Of a stretch of DNA of 24,822 bases, positions 7,731-15,129 are shown in pieces (the first letter of the stretch is position 1; the number at the start of each line of letters is the position of its first letter). The translations under genes and the position numbers were made by a program. The notes below the pieces were generated by a model. The model saw only the letters and a program-made list of their open reading frames with translations. It ran no database searches and was not told the origin of the DNA. This DNA is from CAZUMJ01 sp964621605. Lineage in GTDB: Bacteria > Actinomycetota > Acidimicrobiia > Acidimicrobiales > Iamiaceae. Location of the stretch: assembly GCA_964621605.1 (NCBI GenBank), contig CAZUMJ010000042.1, forward strand, positions 1 through 24,822. Direction: 5' to 3'.

Positions 7731-9101
7731 ATGGACGACCCGGTGGGGCGGACACCGGACGGCGCGCGAGTCGACGACTTCTATCGGGTTCTCGTCGAGC
7801 AGGCCGTCGATCCGTTTCTCGTCATCGACACGAGTCTCGAGGTCAGCTTCGCGAGTCGCGGCATCACCTATGTGCTCGGGTACGAGGCGAGCGAACTGCT
7901 CGGGTTTCCGGCCCTCGAGCTCCTCACCGCCGAAAGCCGCGAGCTCGCACTCGATGCGTGGGTGCACATCCTGCCGAGCACCGCCCAAGGCGGTCGTGTC
8001 AACAACCCGCTGCGCGTGACGGCCATCCGCAAGGACGGCACCGAGGTGTCGATCCAGGTGCAGGCGTCGACGTGGCCAGACGATGCCGCCGGCGGTCTGG
8101 TCGTGCAGCTCAGCCTTGCAGGGAGTGAGCAGCTTCTCGGCGAGGCGGTGCACGCAATCCTCGAGGGCAGCGACCACAACCGCGTCCTCGACATGCTGGG
8201 CTCCATCATCGAGAACGACGTCTCGGGCGCGGCTGCAGCCCTCGCGAGCGGCTGGGACGGCAGCACGTTCACCCGCATGTCAGGTCACAGCGTGCCGCTC
8301 GACCTACGCCACCCGCATCCGATCGATGCCATCACGATCGCCGACGTGCTGGCGGGTCCCGAAGAGGTCGTGGACCTCTTCGACGTGCTGGCACCGGCCA
8401 GCCGGACCACCTTGACAGAGGCCGGATTTCACGCCTTGTGGCTCGCGAAGGCGCGCACCGCGAACGAACCGATCCCATCGTCGGCCCTGTTCGTCTGCCA
8501 TCCCGCGCCGGGTCCGCCCGGGCCCGTGTATCGCGGCGACATCCGACGGGCGGTACGGTTCGCCGAGCTCGGACTGCGTTGGGAGCTCCAGCAACGCCTT
8601 CTCGCGTGGGATGCGAGCCATGACCACCTCACAAGGCTGATCAACCGCGTCGAGCTCCAAGAACGACTCGACACCTTCGTCGGCACTCGAGCCGTGCTCT
8701 ACTGCGACCTCGACGACTTCAAGCCGGTCAACGACCGCTACGGCCACCGGTACGGCGATGCGGTGCTGGTGGCGGTGGCACGACGGCTCGAAGCGACCGC
8801 TTCCCCACACGTGGTCGCTCGCCTCGGCGGCGACGAGTTCGCCATCATCGTCGAGGATCCGGCTGGCACGGACGCGCCGGTGCAACTCGCCCAACGTCTC
8901 ATCGAGGCCGTGTCCCTTCCGCTCGACGCGTACGGCGTGCGCACGCGAGTCGGGTTGAGCGTCGGCGTCGCGGTGGACCTGACCGGCACGGCGAACGGCG
9001 ACGCGATGCTGCATGCCGCAGACGTGGCGCTGCACCAAGCAAAGGCCGACGGCAAGGGTCGGGTGGCCCGCACCGTCAATGGGGAGGCAGTGCGCGGCTG
9101 A
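7731..9101 (+). CDS. PAS-GGDEF protein, probable diguanylate cyclase
   Basis: The protein has 456 residues from ATG 7731, chosen because GGAGGG lies at 7720-7725; an in-frame upstream start at 7665 lacks such a site. Domains are a PAS sensor (about residues 18-130), a middle region of about 145-285 with GAF-like size but no clear motif, then GGDEF (about 293-450). The GGDEF active site is intact (RLGGDEFAII, residues 364-373), as are the metal-binding CDLDDFKPVND and the entry motif DHLTRLINR. It should make cyclic di-GMP from two GTP. The position of the inhibitory RxxD site reads ASPH, so feedback inhibition through that site is unlikely. No membrane segment is visible, so it is cytoplasmic. 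The 3' end overlaps the convergent gene by 26 bp. Confidence 0.9.
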   Translation: MDDPVGRTPDGARVDDFYRVLVEQAVDPFLVIDTSLEVSFASRGITYVLGYEASELLGFPALELLTAESRELALDAWVHILPSTAQGGRVNNPLRVTAIRKDGTEVSIQVQASTWPDDAAGGLVVQLSLAGSEQLLGEAVHAILEGSDHNRVLDMLGSIIENDVSGAAAALASGWDGSTFTRMSGHSVPLDLRHPHPIDAITIADVLAGPEEVVDLFDVLAPASRTTLTEAGFHALWLAKARTANEPIPSSALFVCHPAPGPPGPVYRGDIRRAVRFAELGLRWELQQRLLAWDASHDHLTRLINRVELQERLDTFVGTRAVLYCDLDDFKPVNDRYGHRYGDAVLVAVARRLEATASPHVVARLGGDEFAIIVEDPAGTDAPVQLAQRLIEAVSLPLDAYGVRTRVGLSVGVAVDLTGTANGDAMLHAADVALHQAKADGKGRVARTVNGEAVRG

Positions 9102-10449
9102 GCTCGTCCGCCGTGGGCGTGCGACGCTCCCTCGCTTCGGCCGGCAACAGCGCCGTGATCGCATCCATGATCCGAGCCGTGTCCGCTTTCGGGCTCTTTC
9201 CCTTGAGTTCGACCGGCGGACCGAAACGGATGCGCACCGTCGGCGGATTGAACACGTTCGTGATGTTGGGCACTCGCGCTGAGCGCGGCCAGACCTCTTC
9301 TGTGCCCCACAACCCGCAGGGCACCACCGCAACACCGGTGCGTGCCGCGAGGCGTGCCGCACCCCAGCGGCCTTCGAGCACCGGCTCGAAGAACGCCTCT
9401 CCTCGCGGGATCGTGCCCTGGGGAAGGATCGCCACGACCTGACCTCCGGCCAAGGCGTCTGCCGCGAGGTCGAGCGGCACGTCCGACCCGCTGCCCCGAT
9501 CGACACGAATGCCCCCGAGTGCGGTTGCCAGCTGTCCGACCACGGGAGCGTCGAACACCTCGCGCTTGCCGAGGAAGCGCACCACCCTGCCTGCACGCCC
9601 GGTGGCGTACCCGATCGCGAGCGGGTCGAAGTAGCTGCGATGGTTCGCGGTGAGGATCACCGGGCCGTCGTGCGGCAGGTGTTCGAGGCCGGCGATGTCC
9701 CAACGCACGAACGGCAGGATCTCGGGCCGGAGCACGTGCTGCAGGGCGCGCTGGGGCTCCAGTCCCGCGAACTTGGGGACCCCGGCAGGCACATCGAGGT
9801 GCTGCTGCGGCCAGCGGCGCAGCGTCGCGACGGCACGGAGTCGCAAGTCGGGGTTGACCGCCACCGGATGGCCGACAGCCGACAGCAGCGGCACGTCGAA
9901 CAAGCTGTCGCTGTACGCCCATGAGTCGGCCAGGTCGATTCCGCGTCGGCCTGCCCAGGCGCGCACGGCTGCGAGCTTGCCGGGCCCCCATACGAACTCG
10001 CCGGCGATGGTGCCGTCGTACGCCCCGCCCGCCTCGCCGTAGCGCGTCGCGATCACGTCGTCGAGACCGAGGCGCTCGGCGAGGGGTCGCACGAGGTCGT
10101 ATGGCGATGTCGTCGCCAGGACGACCGGCCTCCCTTCCTCGCGGTGTCGCTCGACGAGCAGCCGACCAAACGGCTGGACGAGATCCACCAGACGCTCGGC
10201 CGCGTGCTCACCTGCCCGCTGCACAGTCGCTCGATCCCACCCTTTGGCGACACGCGCCGCCTGCCGGGTGATGAACATCGCGGGAAGCGTCTCGCCAACC
10301 GTGTCGAAGACCTTGTACACGAGGTTCTCACCCGGGATGGGCCGATCGGACACCACGCCGAGCGTGCGCAGCGCCTCGGTGATGATCGGGCCGCTGGCAC
10401 CCGCCAGCAGGGTGCGGTCCAGGTCGAAGAAGGCAGCGCCGGTGGCCAT
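9076..10449 (-). CDS. HAD-IB phosphatase / PlsC acyltransferase fusion protein
   Basis: The protein has 457 residues from ATG 10449; a GTG at 10479 would add ten. The N-terminal half (about 1-215) is a HAD subclass IB hydrolase related to SerB: FFDLDRTLL (Asp9, Asp11), LATTSPYD, and YSDSLFDVPLL as the Mg-binding loop. The C-terminal half (about 245-455) is a PlsC-type acyltransferase with NHRSYFD (His270, Asp275). Block III reads LPQGTIPRG where FPEGTRS is usual, so Glu is replaced by Gln. This two-domain layout is known in Actinobacteria and is thought to act in phospholipid synthesis, possibly removing a phosphate and transferring an acyl chain; its exact substrates are not known to me. It converges on the GGDEF gene, and its promoter region follows the 6C RNA gene. 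Confidence 0.88.
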   Translation of the reverse strand: MATGAAFFDLDRTLLAGASGPIITEALRTLGVVSDRPIPGENLVYKVFDTVGETLPAMFITRQAARVAKGWDRATVQRAGEHAAERLVDLVQPFGRLLVERHREEGRPVVLATTSPYDLVRPLAERLGLDDVIATRYGEAGGAYDGTIAGEFVWGPGKLAAVRAWAGRRGIDLADSWAYSDSLFDVPLLSAVGHPVAVNPDLRLRAVATLRRWPQQHLDVPAGVPKFAGLEPQRALQHVLRPEILPFVRWDIAGLEHLPHDGPVILTANHRSYFDPLAIGYATGRAGRVVRFLGKREVFDAPVVGQLATALGGIRVDRGSGSDVPLDLAADALAGGQVVAILPQGTIPRGEAFFEPVLEGRWGAARLAARTGVAVVPCGLWGTEEVWPRSARVPNITNVFNPPTVRIRFGPPVELKGKSPKADTARIMDAITALLPAEARERRTPTADELSRALPPH

Positions 10450-10528
10450 GCGGCCACGGTAGTGGCGATGTCGTCCCACGACCGAGAGGAAGGCTCGACC
10501 GCGCAGCCTTCACGCCGGCCTTGCGGTG

Positions 10529-10567
10529 AAAATGAGAGAAGGGGCCGGCGAAAGCGCCGGCCCCTTC
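10529..10567 (-). terminator. Rho-independent terminator of the 6C RNA
   Basis: A perfect 13-bp stem (10538-10550 with 10555-10567) has a four-base loop. On the minus strand it is followed by a T-rich tail (TCTCATTTTC); on the plus strand nothing T-rich follows. Orientation is therefore minus. It lies about 90 bp before the HAD-IB/PlsC start, so it should separate the 6C RNA from that gene. Confidence 0.85.
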
Positions 10568-10651
10568 CCGGAGGAGCCACGAGCGGTGGGGGGACCGCTC
10601 GCACCCTGCGCAAGAGGGGCCAGCGGGGGGACCGGCTCATCCTCTGCGGAT
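10535..10651 (-). ncRNA. 6C RNA (actinobacterial small RNA with two C6-loop hairpins)
   Basis: Read on the minus strand, three hairpins follow one another. Hairpin 1: GCCGGT (10636-10631), loop of exactly six C (10630-10625), GCTGGC (10624-10619), pairing with two G-U wobbles. Hairpin 2: GAGCGGT (10600-10594), six C (10593-10588), ACCGCTC (10587-10581), perfect and extendable outward. Hairpin 3: a 13-bp terminator stem (10567-10555 with 10550-10538) followed by TCTCATTTTC. Two hairpins whose loops are runs of six C are the defining feature of the 6C RNA motif, a conserved small RNA of Actinobacteria (called B11 in mycobacteria). A plausible promoter ends about seven bases upstream. As I recall, the mycobacterial copy also lies next to a HAD-IB phosphatase gene. 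Ends are approximate. Confidence 0.85.
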
Positions 10652-10657
10652 GGCTCC

Positions 10658-10687
10658 ATCATCGAGCAGTACAGACAATCTGTCCAA
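10658..10687 (-). promoter_or_regulatory. Putative 6C RNA promoter
   Basis: On the minus strand TTGGAC (10687-10682) could serve as -35 and GATGAT (10663-10658) as -10, with an 18-bp spacer. This predicts a start near 10651, about 15 nt before the first C6 hairpin. Both boxes are imperfect (four of six each), but their placement relative to the hairpins is good. Confidence 0.45.
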
Positions 10688-10694
10688 CAGTTGT
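10675..10694. promoter_or_regulatory. Candidate LysR-type operator
   Basis: An imperfect inverted repeat, ACAA(t)CTGT - cca - ACAGTTGT, spans 10675-10694, 27 bp upstream of the LysR start. A second small palindrome, CAGA-CAA-TCTG (10672-10682), overlaps it. LysR regulators usually bind such sites next to their own gene, often controlling the divergent transcript. Here the divergent transcript is the 6C RNA, whose putative -35 box (10682-10687) lies inside the repeat. The repeat is seen; its binding by this LysR is inference. Confidence 0.45.
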
Positions 10695-10721
10695 TTGCGA
10701 TATCTGCCATCATTACCAGAG

Positions 10722-11636
10722 ATGGATCTGCGCCAGCTCTCCGCCCTCTCGGCAGTGGCCGACCACCGCAGCTTCTCCGCCGCGGCGCGTGCCCTTCACA
10801 CCGTGCAATCGAACGTCTCCAGCCACGTCGCTCGCCTCGAGCGTGAGCTGGGCACACCGCTCGTCGACCGGTCGACCGGCCAGCTGACTGAAGCAGGAGC
10901 CGTGGTGGTGCACCGCGGACGCCGCATCCAAGCAGAACTCGATGCGCTCGCGGCTGACGTCGCATCGCTACGCGACGAGGTCTCGGGGCCGGTCCGCCTC
11001 GGCATGATCGGGACCACCGGACGCTGGCTCGTGCCGCAACTCCTTCCGGCCGTCGCCCGGGCACATCCCCTCATCCGCATCACCGTCGTAGACGCCACCA
11101 CCTCGTCGCTCGCCCCACGGGTCGCCAGCGGCGAGCTGGACCTCTCCGTAGTGAACCTGCCCGTCGACGACCCCGAGGTCCGCACCGAACCGCTCTTCGA
11201 CGAGGAGCGCGTCGTCGTCGCACCCACGGCCCACCCACTGGCGCGCCACGAGCGCGTCAGCCTGGCCGAGCTCGCGCAGCATCCGCTCCTCCTGGAGCCG
11301 CCCGGGACGTCGTTTCGCGACGAACTCGACGCAGCGACAGAGAGCGAGGGGATCCGACTGACCCCGCAAGCCGAGGTCGACGGCATGCGTCTCCTCGCGA
11401 GCCTCGCGTTCGAAGGGTTCGGGGCCGCGGTACTCCCCGCGAGTGCCGCATCGCACCGGGCTTCGTCCGATTGGCGTGTCGTGCTCGTGGATGGCCTCGC
11501 GCACCGGTCGGTGGGGCTCGCGACTCGGCGTCGCTCGACACTGTCCGCGCCAGCACGCGCCGCACGCGCCGTGCTGCGCGGCGTCGTCGCGGACGAGGCG
11601 GCCCGCCATCCGGGCATCATCACGCCAGAATCCTGA
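10722..11636 (+). CDS. LysR-family transcriptional regulator
   Basis: The protein has 304 residues from ATG 10722 (MDLRQLSALSAV), the usual LysR length and N-terminus; an in-frame start at 10650 would add 24 atypical residues. The helix-turn-helix is DHRSFSAAARALHTVQSNVS followed by HVARLERELGTPLVDR (about residues 16-55). A periplasmic-binding-protein-like effector domain spans about 85-290, with GPVRLGMIGT and ELDLSVVNLP. It ends 104 bp before citrate synthase on the same strand, so it may be expressed with, or regulate, that gene. The 6C RNA lies immediately upstream on the opposite strand. The effector is unknown. Confidence 0.93.
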   Translation: MDLRQLSALSAVADHRSFSAAARALHTVQSNVSSHVARLERELGTPLVDRSTGQLTEAGAVVVHRGRRIQAELDALAADVASLRDEVSGPVRLGMIGTTGRWLVPQLLPAVARAHPLIRITVVDATTSSLAPRVASGELDLSVVNLPVDDPEVRTEPLFDEERVVVAPTAHPLARHERVSLAELAQHPLLLEPPGTSFRDELDAATESEGIRLTPQAEVDGMRLLASLAFEGFGAAVLPASAASHRASSDWRVVLVDGLAHRSVGLATRRRSTLSAPARAARAVLRGVVADEAARHPGIITPES

Positions 11637-11652
11637 GGGAGCTTCACCTCCC
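11637..11652 (+). promoter_or_regulatory. Small hairpin directly after the LysR stop
   Basis: GGGAG (11637-11641) and CTCCC (11648-11652) form a 5-bp stem with a six-base loop, and a second small stem, CCGCC (11652-11656) with GGCGG (11663-11667), follows. They could be a weak terminator or leader structure in the 104-bp gap before citrate synthase. No clear promoter boxes for citrate synthase were identified in this gap. Confidence 0.3.
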
Positions 11653-11740
11653 GCCTAAGGGGGCGGACCCTCGATGCTCTACGCTCGGCCTTGAGCGAAC
11701 AATGCGCTGTATGCGTGACCGTGGAGAGTGGAGAGACGAC

Positions 11741-13009
11741 GTGGCAGAGAGCGTGACCATCACCGACAACCGCAGCGGCGAGACCATCGAGGTCCCGATC
11801 GTGAACGGCGGGGTCGACGCAGCAGAGTGGCGCAAGCTGCTCGGCAACATCTGGTTCTACGATCCGGGGTTCACCCAGACCGCCTGTACGAGCAGCTCCA
11901 TCACCGAGATCGACGGCGAGAACGGCATCCTCCGCTACCGCGGCTACCCGATCGAGCAGCTCGCCGAGAACTCGACCTACCTCGAGGTGGCCTACCTGCT
12001 GATCTACGGCGAGCTGCCCACGACCGAGCAGTTCGCAGCGTGGCGGCACGAGATCACGTACCACACGTTCATCCACGAGAACGTCCGCAAGCGCTTCATG
12101 GAGGGCTTCCACTACGACGCCCACCCGATGGGCATGCTGGTCTCGGCGCTCGGCGCGCTGTCGACCTTCTACCACGAGGCCAAGCAGATCGAAGACCCTG
12201 AGATCCGCGACAAGCAGATCGTGCGCCTCGTCGCCAAGATCCCCACGCTCGCCGCGTGCGCGCACCGCTTCGGCGTCGGGCAGCCCTTCGTCTACCCCGA
12301 CAACACGCTGGGCTTCGCCGAGAACTTCCTCTCCATGATGTGGAAGGTCGCCGAGCCCCACTACGAGGCAAACCCAGTCTTGGCCCACGCGCTCGACGTG
12401 TTGTTCATCCTCCACGCTGACCACGAACAGAACTGCGGCACGGCCGCCATGCGGGTCATCGGAAGCTCGCACCCCGACCCCTACTCCGCATGTGCAGGCG
12501 CCGCAGCCGCGTTGTACGGGCCGCGCCACGGCGGCGCCAACGAGGCCGTCATCCGCATGCTCAACGAGATCGGCTCCATCGACAACGTCGAGGCCTTCGT
12601 CGCTGGGGTGAAGGAAGGCAAGGGGCGCCTCCAGGGCTTCGGGCACCGCGTCTACAAGAACTACGACCCGCGGGCGAAGATCATCAAGAAGATCGCCTAC
12701 GACGTGTTCGAGGTGACCGGCAAGAACCCCTTGCTCGACATCGCGTTGAAGCTCGAAGAGACGGCCCTCAGCGACGACTACTTCGTGAGCCGCAAGCTCT
12801 ACCCGAACGTCGACTTCTACTCCGGGCTGATCTACCAGGCCATGGGGTTCCCGCTCGAGATCTTCACCGTGCTGTTCGCCATCCCGCGCGTCTCCGGTTG
12901 GTTGGCGCACTGGAAGGAGCTGCTCGAGCAGGACCAGCGCATCGCTCGTCCTCGTCAGCTGTACGTCGGAGCCGACAAGCGGGACTACGTCCCGATGGAC
13001 AAGCGCTGA
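11741..13009 (+). CDS. gltA: Citrate synthase
   Basis: The protein has 422 residues from GTG 11741, with GGAGAG at 11730-11735; ATG 11702 and 11711 are in-frame alternatives. It condenses oxaloacetate and acetyl-CoA to citrate, the first TCA step. The catalytic triad is visible: His263 in LYGPRHGGANE, His302 in GFGHRVYKNYDPR and Asp358 in PNVDFYSG, matching His264, His305 and Asp362 of the E. coli enzyme. The N-terminal beta-domain and LRYRGYPIEQLAENSTYLEV are typical of the roughly 430-residue bacterial hexameric class, though NADH regulation cannot be judged. The gene follows a LysR regulator, and its stop codon overlaps a possible CTG start of the next gene. Confidence 0.97.
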   Translation: MAESVTITDNRSGETIEVPIVNGGVDAAEWRKLLGNIWFYDPGFTQTACTSSSITEIDGENGILRYRGYPIEQLAENSTYLEVAYLLIYGELPTTEQFAAWRHEITYHTFIHENVRKRFMEGFHYDAHPMGMLVSALGALSTFYHEAKQIEDPEIRDKQIVRLVAKIPTLAACAHRFGVGQPFVYPDNTLGFAENFLSMMWKVAEPHYEANPVLAHALDVLFILHADHEQNCGTAAMRVIGSSHPDPYSACAGAAAALYGPRHGGANEAVIRMLNEIGSIDNVEAFVAGVKEGKGRLQGFGHRVYKNYDPRAKIIKKIAYDVFEVTGKNPLLDIALKLEETALSDDYFVSRKLYPNVDFYSGLIYQAMGFPLEIFTVLFAIPRVSGWLAHWKELLEQDQRIARPRQLYVGADKRDYVPMDKR

Positions 13010-14175
13010 CCTACGTCAGTCTGCCCCCTCGAAGTTGGGCGGCCCCCCTCTGGGCGCGCGCAGGTGCACGCCTCATCGACGGGATCGCCATGCTCGTCCT
13101 CTTCGGCGTTGCATTGGCTGTGGTCCCCGGAAGCCGTCCGCTCGCGCAGAACCTGGTCGCGGCGACGCTCGTCGTCATCTATGAGACGGTGCTGCTGTGC
13201 GGGACGGGCGCGACCATCGGCAAGCTGGCCACGGGCATCGAGGTACGCATGCTCGGCGCCTCGGGGGGCCTGCCGGCACGCGCCGCGTTCCGACGCTCCG
13301 TTCCAATCGCGCTCTGCGTCGCGATCGCTCCTCCGGGCACCCTCCTCGCGATCGTGATGGCGGGCACGCTTGTCGTCTCGGTGGTGCTCTCCGCGCACCG
13401 CCGCGGCTACCACGACCGGCTCGCCCACACGGTGGTCGTGAGACATGGCGCGCCAGAGGTCATCGACGAAGCAGATCTGGTGCAATGGTTCGATTTTGCC
13501 CATCTCGCGGTCGCAACCCCGTGGGGCCGGGCAGCTGAGCTCACCGAGCGTCGCCGAGCACGGGCGGCACGCCTCGATGACGCGCCGGCTCTCGTTTCCG
13601 TGCTGGTGATCAGCGCCGTGGCCGCGACCGCGGTGCTGCGGTCGCCGTGGGCGCTGCTGTGGACCGGCTTGGCGTGGTACGTCGCATTCGTGGCGGACGA
13701 GACGGTACGTGTGGCGCGAACGGGCATGACCGCTGGCCACCGTGCACTGGGGCTGCGCATCGTCGACCGCACGACGGGTGGACACCCGAGCATGGGACGC
13801 TCCTTTGCCCGCGCGCTCGTGCTCGGGTTGTTTTTGTACCTTCCACCTCTCCAGCTCGTCCTCGCCGCTTGGGTGCGCGGCTCGCACCTCTGCCGCGGAC
13901 CGCACGACCTCGCCGGGGACACGGTCGTCGTCGAACCGGGCTACGTCCCGCCGGTACCCCAGGCGCCGCTCGCGCCCGCACCCAACCCCGCCTTCTTCGG
14001 GGCACCGGCGTGGGGGCCCCAAGGAGGGTGGCCGCCGCTGCAACCCGGATGGGCTCCCCCAACCGGGACCTGGGCGCCACCCCCGCCGTACCCGACGTGG
14101 ACGCCGCCGCCACCGCTGCCGGCACCACCACCCCCGCCGCCCCCTCCAGCCCCCGGCGCGCCCGGGCGCTTCTGA
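13006..14175 (+). CDS. Double RDD-domain membrane protein with proline-rich tail
   Basis: The reading frame encodes two RDD modules. The first begins WARAGARLIDGIAML, with the Arg and Asp of the signature, and ends GYHDRLAHTVVV. The second runs from TGMTAGHRALGLRIVDRTTGG to GPHDLAGDTVVV. Each has two to three membrane helices. The last 75 or so residues are Pro/Trp/Gly-rich (WAPPPPYPTWTPPPP), probably cytoplasmic or surface-exposed and flexible. RDD proteins are poorly understood; some act in ion transport. The start is uncertain: no ATG, GTG or TTG lies in frame between the citrate synthase end and ATG 13090, which is already inside the first RDD helix. I give CTG 13006, overlapping the TGA of gltA (CTGA), for 389 residues. 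CTG 13021 is another option. Confidence 0.75.
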   Translation: MTYVSLPPRSWAAPLWARAGARLIDGIAMLVLFGVALAVVPGSRPLAQNLVAATLVVIYETVLLCGTGATIGKLATGIEVRMLGASGGLPARAAFRRSVPIALCVAIAPPGTLLAIVMAGTLVVSVVLSAHRRGYHDRLAHTVVVRHGAPEVIDEADLVQWFDFAHLAVATPWGRAAELTERRRARAARLDDAPALVSVLVISAVAATAVLRSPWALLWTGLAWYVAFVADETVRVARTGMTAGHRALGLRIVDRTTGGHPSMGRSFARALVLGLFLYLPPLQLVLAAWVRGSHLCRGPHDLAGDTVVVEPGYVPPVPQAPLAPAPNPAFFGAPAWGPQGGWPPLQPGWAPPTGTWAPPPPYPTWTPPPPLPAPPPPPPPPAPGAPGRF

Positions 14176-14178
14176 CCC

Positions 14179-15003
14179 ATGGCCCTTCCTCTTCGCGACG
14201 ACAGCAACACCACTCGCCCTCCGTGGGCTACCTGGCTGCTCATGGCGACCTGCATCGTGGTCTTCCTCTTTGTGCAACCTTCGGCGTTCCAGCGCGGCAA
14301 CCGGGGCACCTTCGAGGAACAGATCGCGGCACACAACTCGGCGCAAGGTTTCGTCGACCGTTGGGGCATCGTTCCGTGTGAGATCACCCACCTTCGCTCG
14401 ATGCGCGACGGAGCACCCTGCAACGGCTATCCGCTCGACCACCCCGAGCGCTACCCCACCAAGTCGGTGCTGCTGCCCTTGCTGGCACACCAGTTCCTGC
14501 ACGGTGGTGTGGCACACCTCCTTGGCAACATGCTGTTTCTGTGGGTCTTCACCCGTGCGCTCGAGGAGCGTCTCGGCAGCCCGACGGTGCTTGCCCTCTT
14601 CCTCCTCGGAGGCCTCGTCGCCGCGCTCGGCTTCGTCGGCCTTCACACCGAGAGCACGCAACCCATGCTCGGCGCATCGGGGTCGATCGCCGCGATCATG
14701 GGGGCGTATCTGGTCCTCCGTCCGCGCCAGCGCATCCTGAGCATCGTCTACCTCGCGGGCATCCAGGTCGTGTACCTCCCCGCGTGGGCAATCCTCGGGC
14801 TGTTCTTCGCAACGCAGTTCTTCACACCCGGTGATGCGAACACCGCCTGGGAAGCACACGTGATCGGCATGGTCTTCGGCGCGATCACCGGGCTGCTCAT
14901 CCAACGGTTCGGGCGCATCCAAGGGGCCTCCAGCGACGACGCTCCCCCTGCGCCCGAAGCGGGGCTCGTGCCCCTTGCAGCATCGTCGCCCTCCGCGCGC
15001 TGA
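14179..15003 (+). CDS. Rhomboid-family intramembrane serine protease
   Basis: The protein has 274 residues from ATG 14179, three bases after the RDD gene, so the two are probably cotranscribed. It has about six membrane helices. The catalytic Ser167 sits in LGASGSIAAIMGAY and the catalytic His227 in WEAHVIGMVFG. The oxyanion-supporting HLLGNMLFLWVF (His113, Asn117) is also present. The long first loop (about residues 40-95) contains two Cys and precedes a short amphipathic region, as in rhomboids that cleave membrane proteins within the bilayer. Substrates are unknown. The C-terminal 30 residues are Ala/Pro-rich and soluble. It converges on the quinone oxidoreductase gene. Confidence 0.93.
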   Translation: MALPLRDDSNTTRPPWATWLLMATCIVVFLFVQPSAFQRGNRGTFEEQIAAHNSAQGFVDRWGIVPCEITHLRSMRDGAPCNGYPLDHPERYPTKSVLLPLLAHQFLHGGVAHLLGNMLFLWVFTRALEERLGSPTVLALFLLGGLVAALGFVGLHTESTQPMLGASGSIAAIMGAYLVLRPRQRILSIVYLAGIQVVYLPAWAILGLFFATQFFTPGDANTAWEAHVIGMVFGAITGLLIQRFGRIQGASSDDAPPAPEAGLVPLAASSPSAR

Positions 15004-15040
15004 TCCAACGCTCGCAGGCGCGACACCCGCTGGCGCGCGC

Positions 15041-15129
15041 TCAGACGTCGGGCGACACAGACAGCACGACCTTGCCCGCCGGTACCCCTCAGAGGTCGGG
15101 CGACACCGACAGCACGACCTTGCCCACCG
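15041..15129. repeat. 48-bp-period tandem duplication at the 3' end of the oxidoreductase gene
   Basis: Bases 15041-15081 and 15089-15129 are near-identical (three differences in 41 bases), offset by 48 bp. On the minus strand each copy encodes the end of the quinone oxidoreductase including the stop: copy 15089-15129 reads VGKVVLSVSPDL-stop, and copy 15041-15081 reads AGKVVLSVSPDV-stop. The copy nearer the rhomboid gene lies beyond the real stop codon and is a non-translated duplicate of the tail. Confidence 0.9.

Noticed and set aside
10526..10846. Plus-strand small open frame across the 6C region
   Set aside because: It crosses the terminator and both C6 hairpins and runs into the LysR gene out of frame; composition is non-coding.
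10796..12910. Open frame of 704 codons on the minus strand
   Set aside because: It is antisense to the LysR gene and citrate synthase, both with clear family motifs.
14000..14175. Proline-codon-rich GC stretch, considered as a tandem repeat element
   Set aside because: It is the low-complexity coding tail of the RDD protein and has no regular DNA repeat unit.
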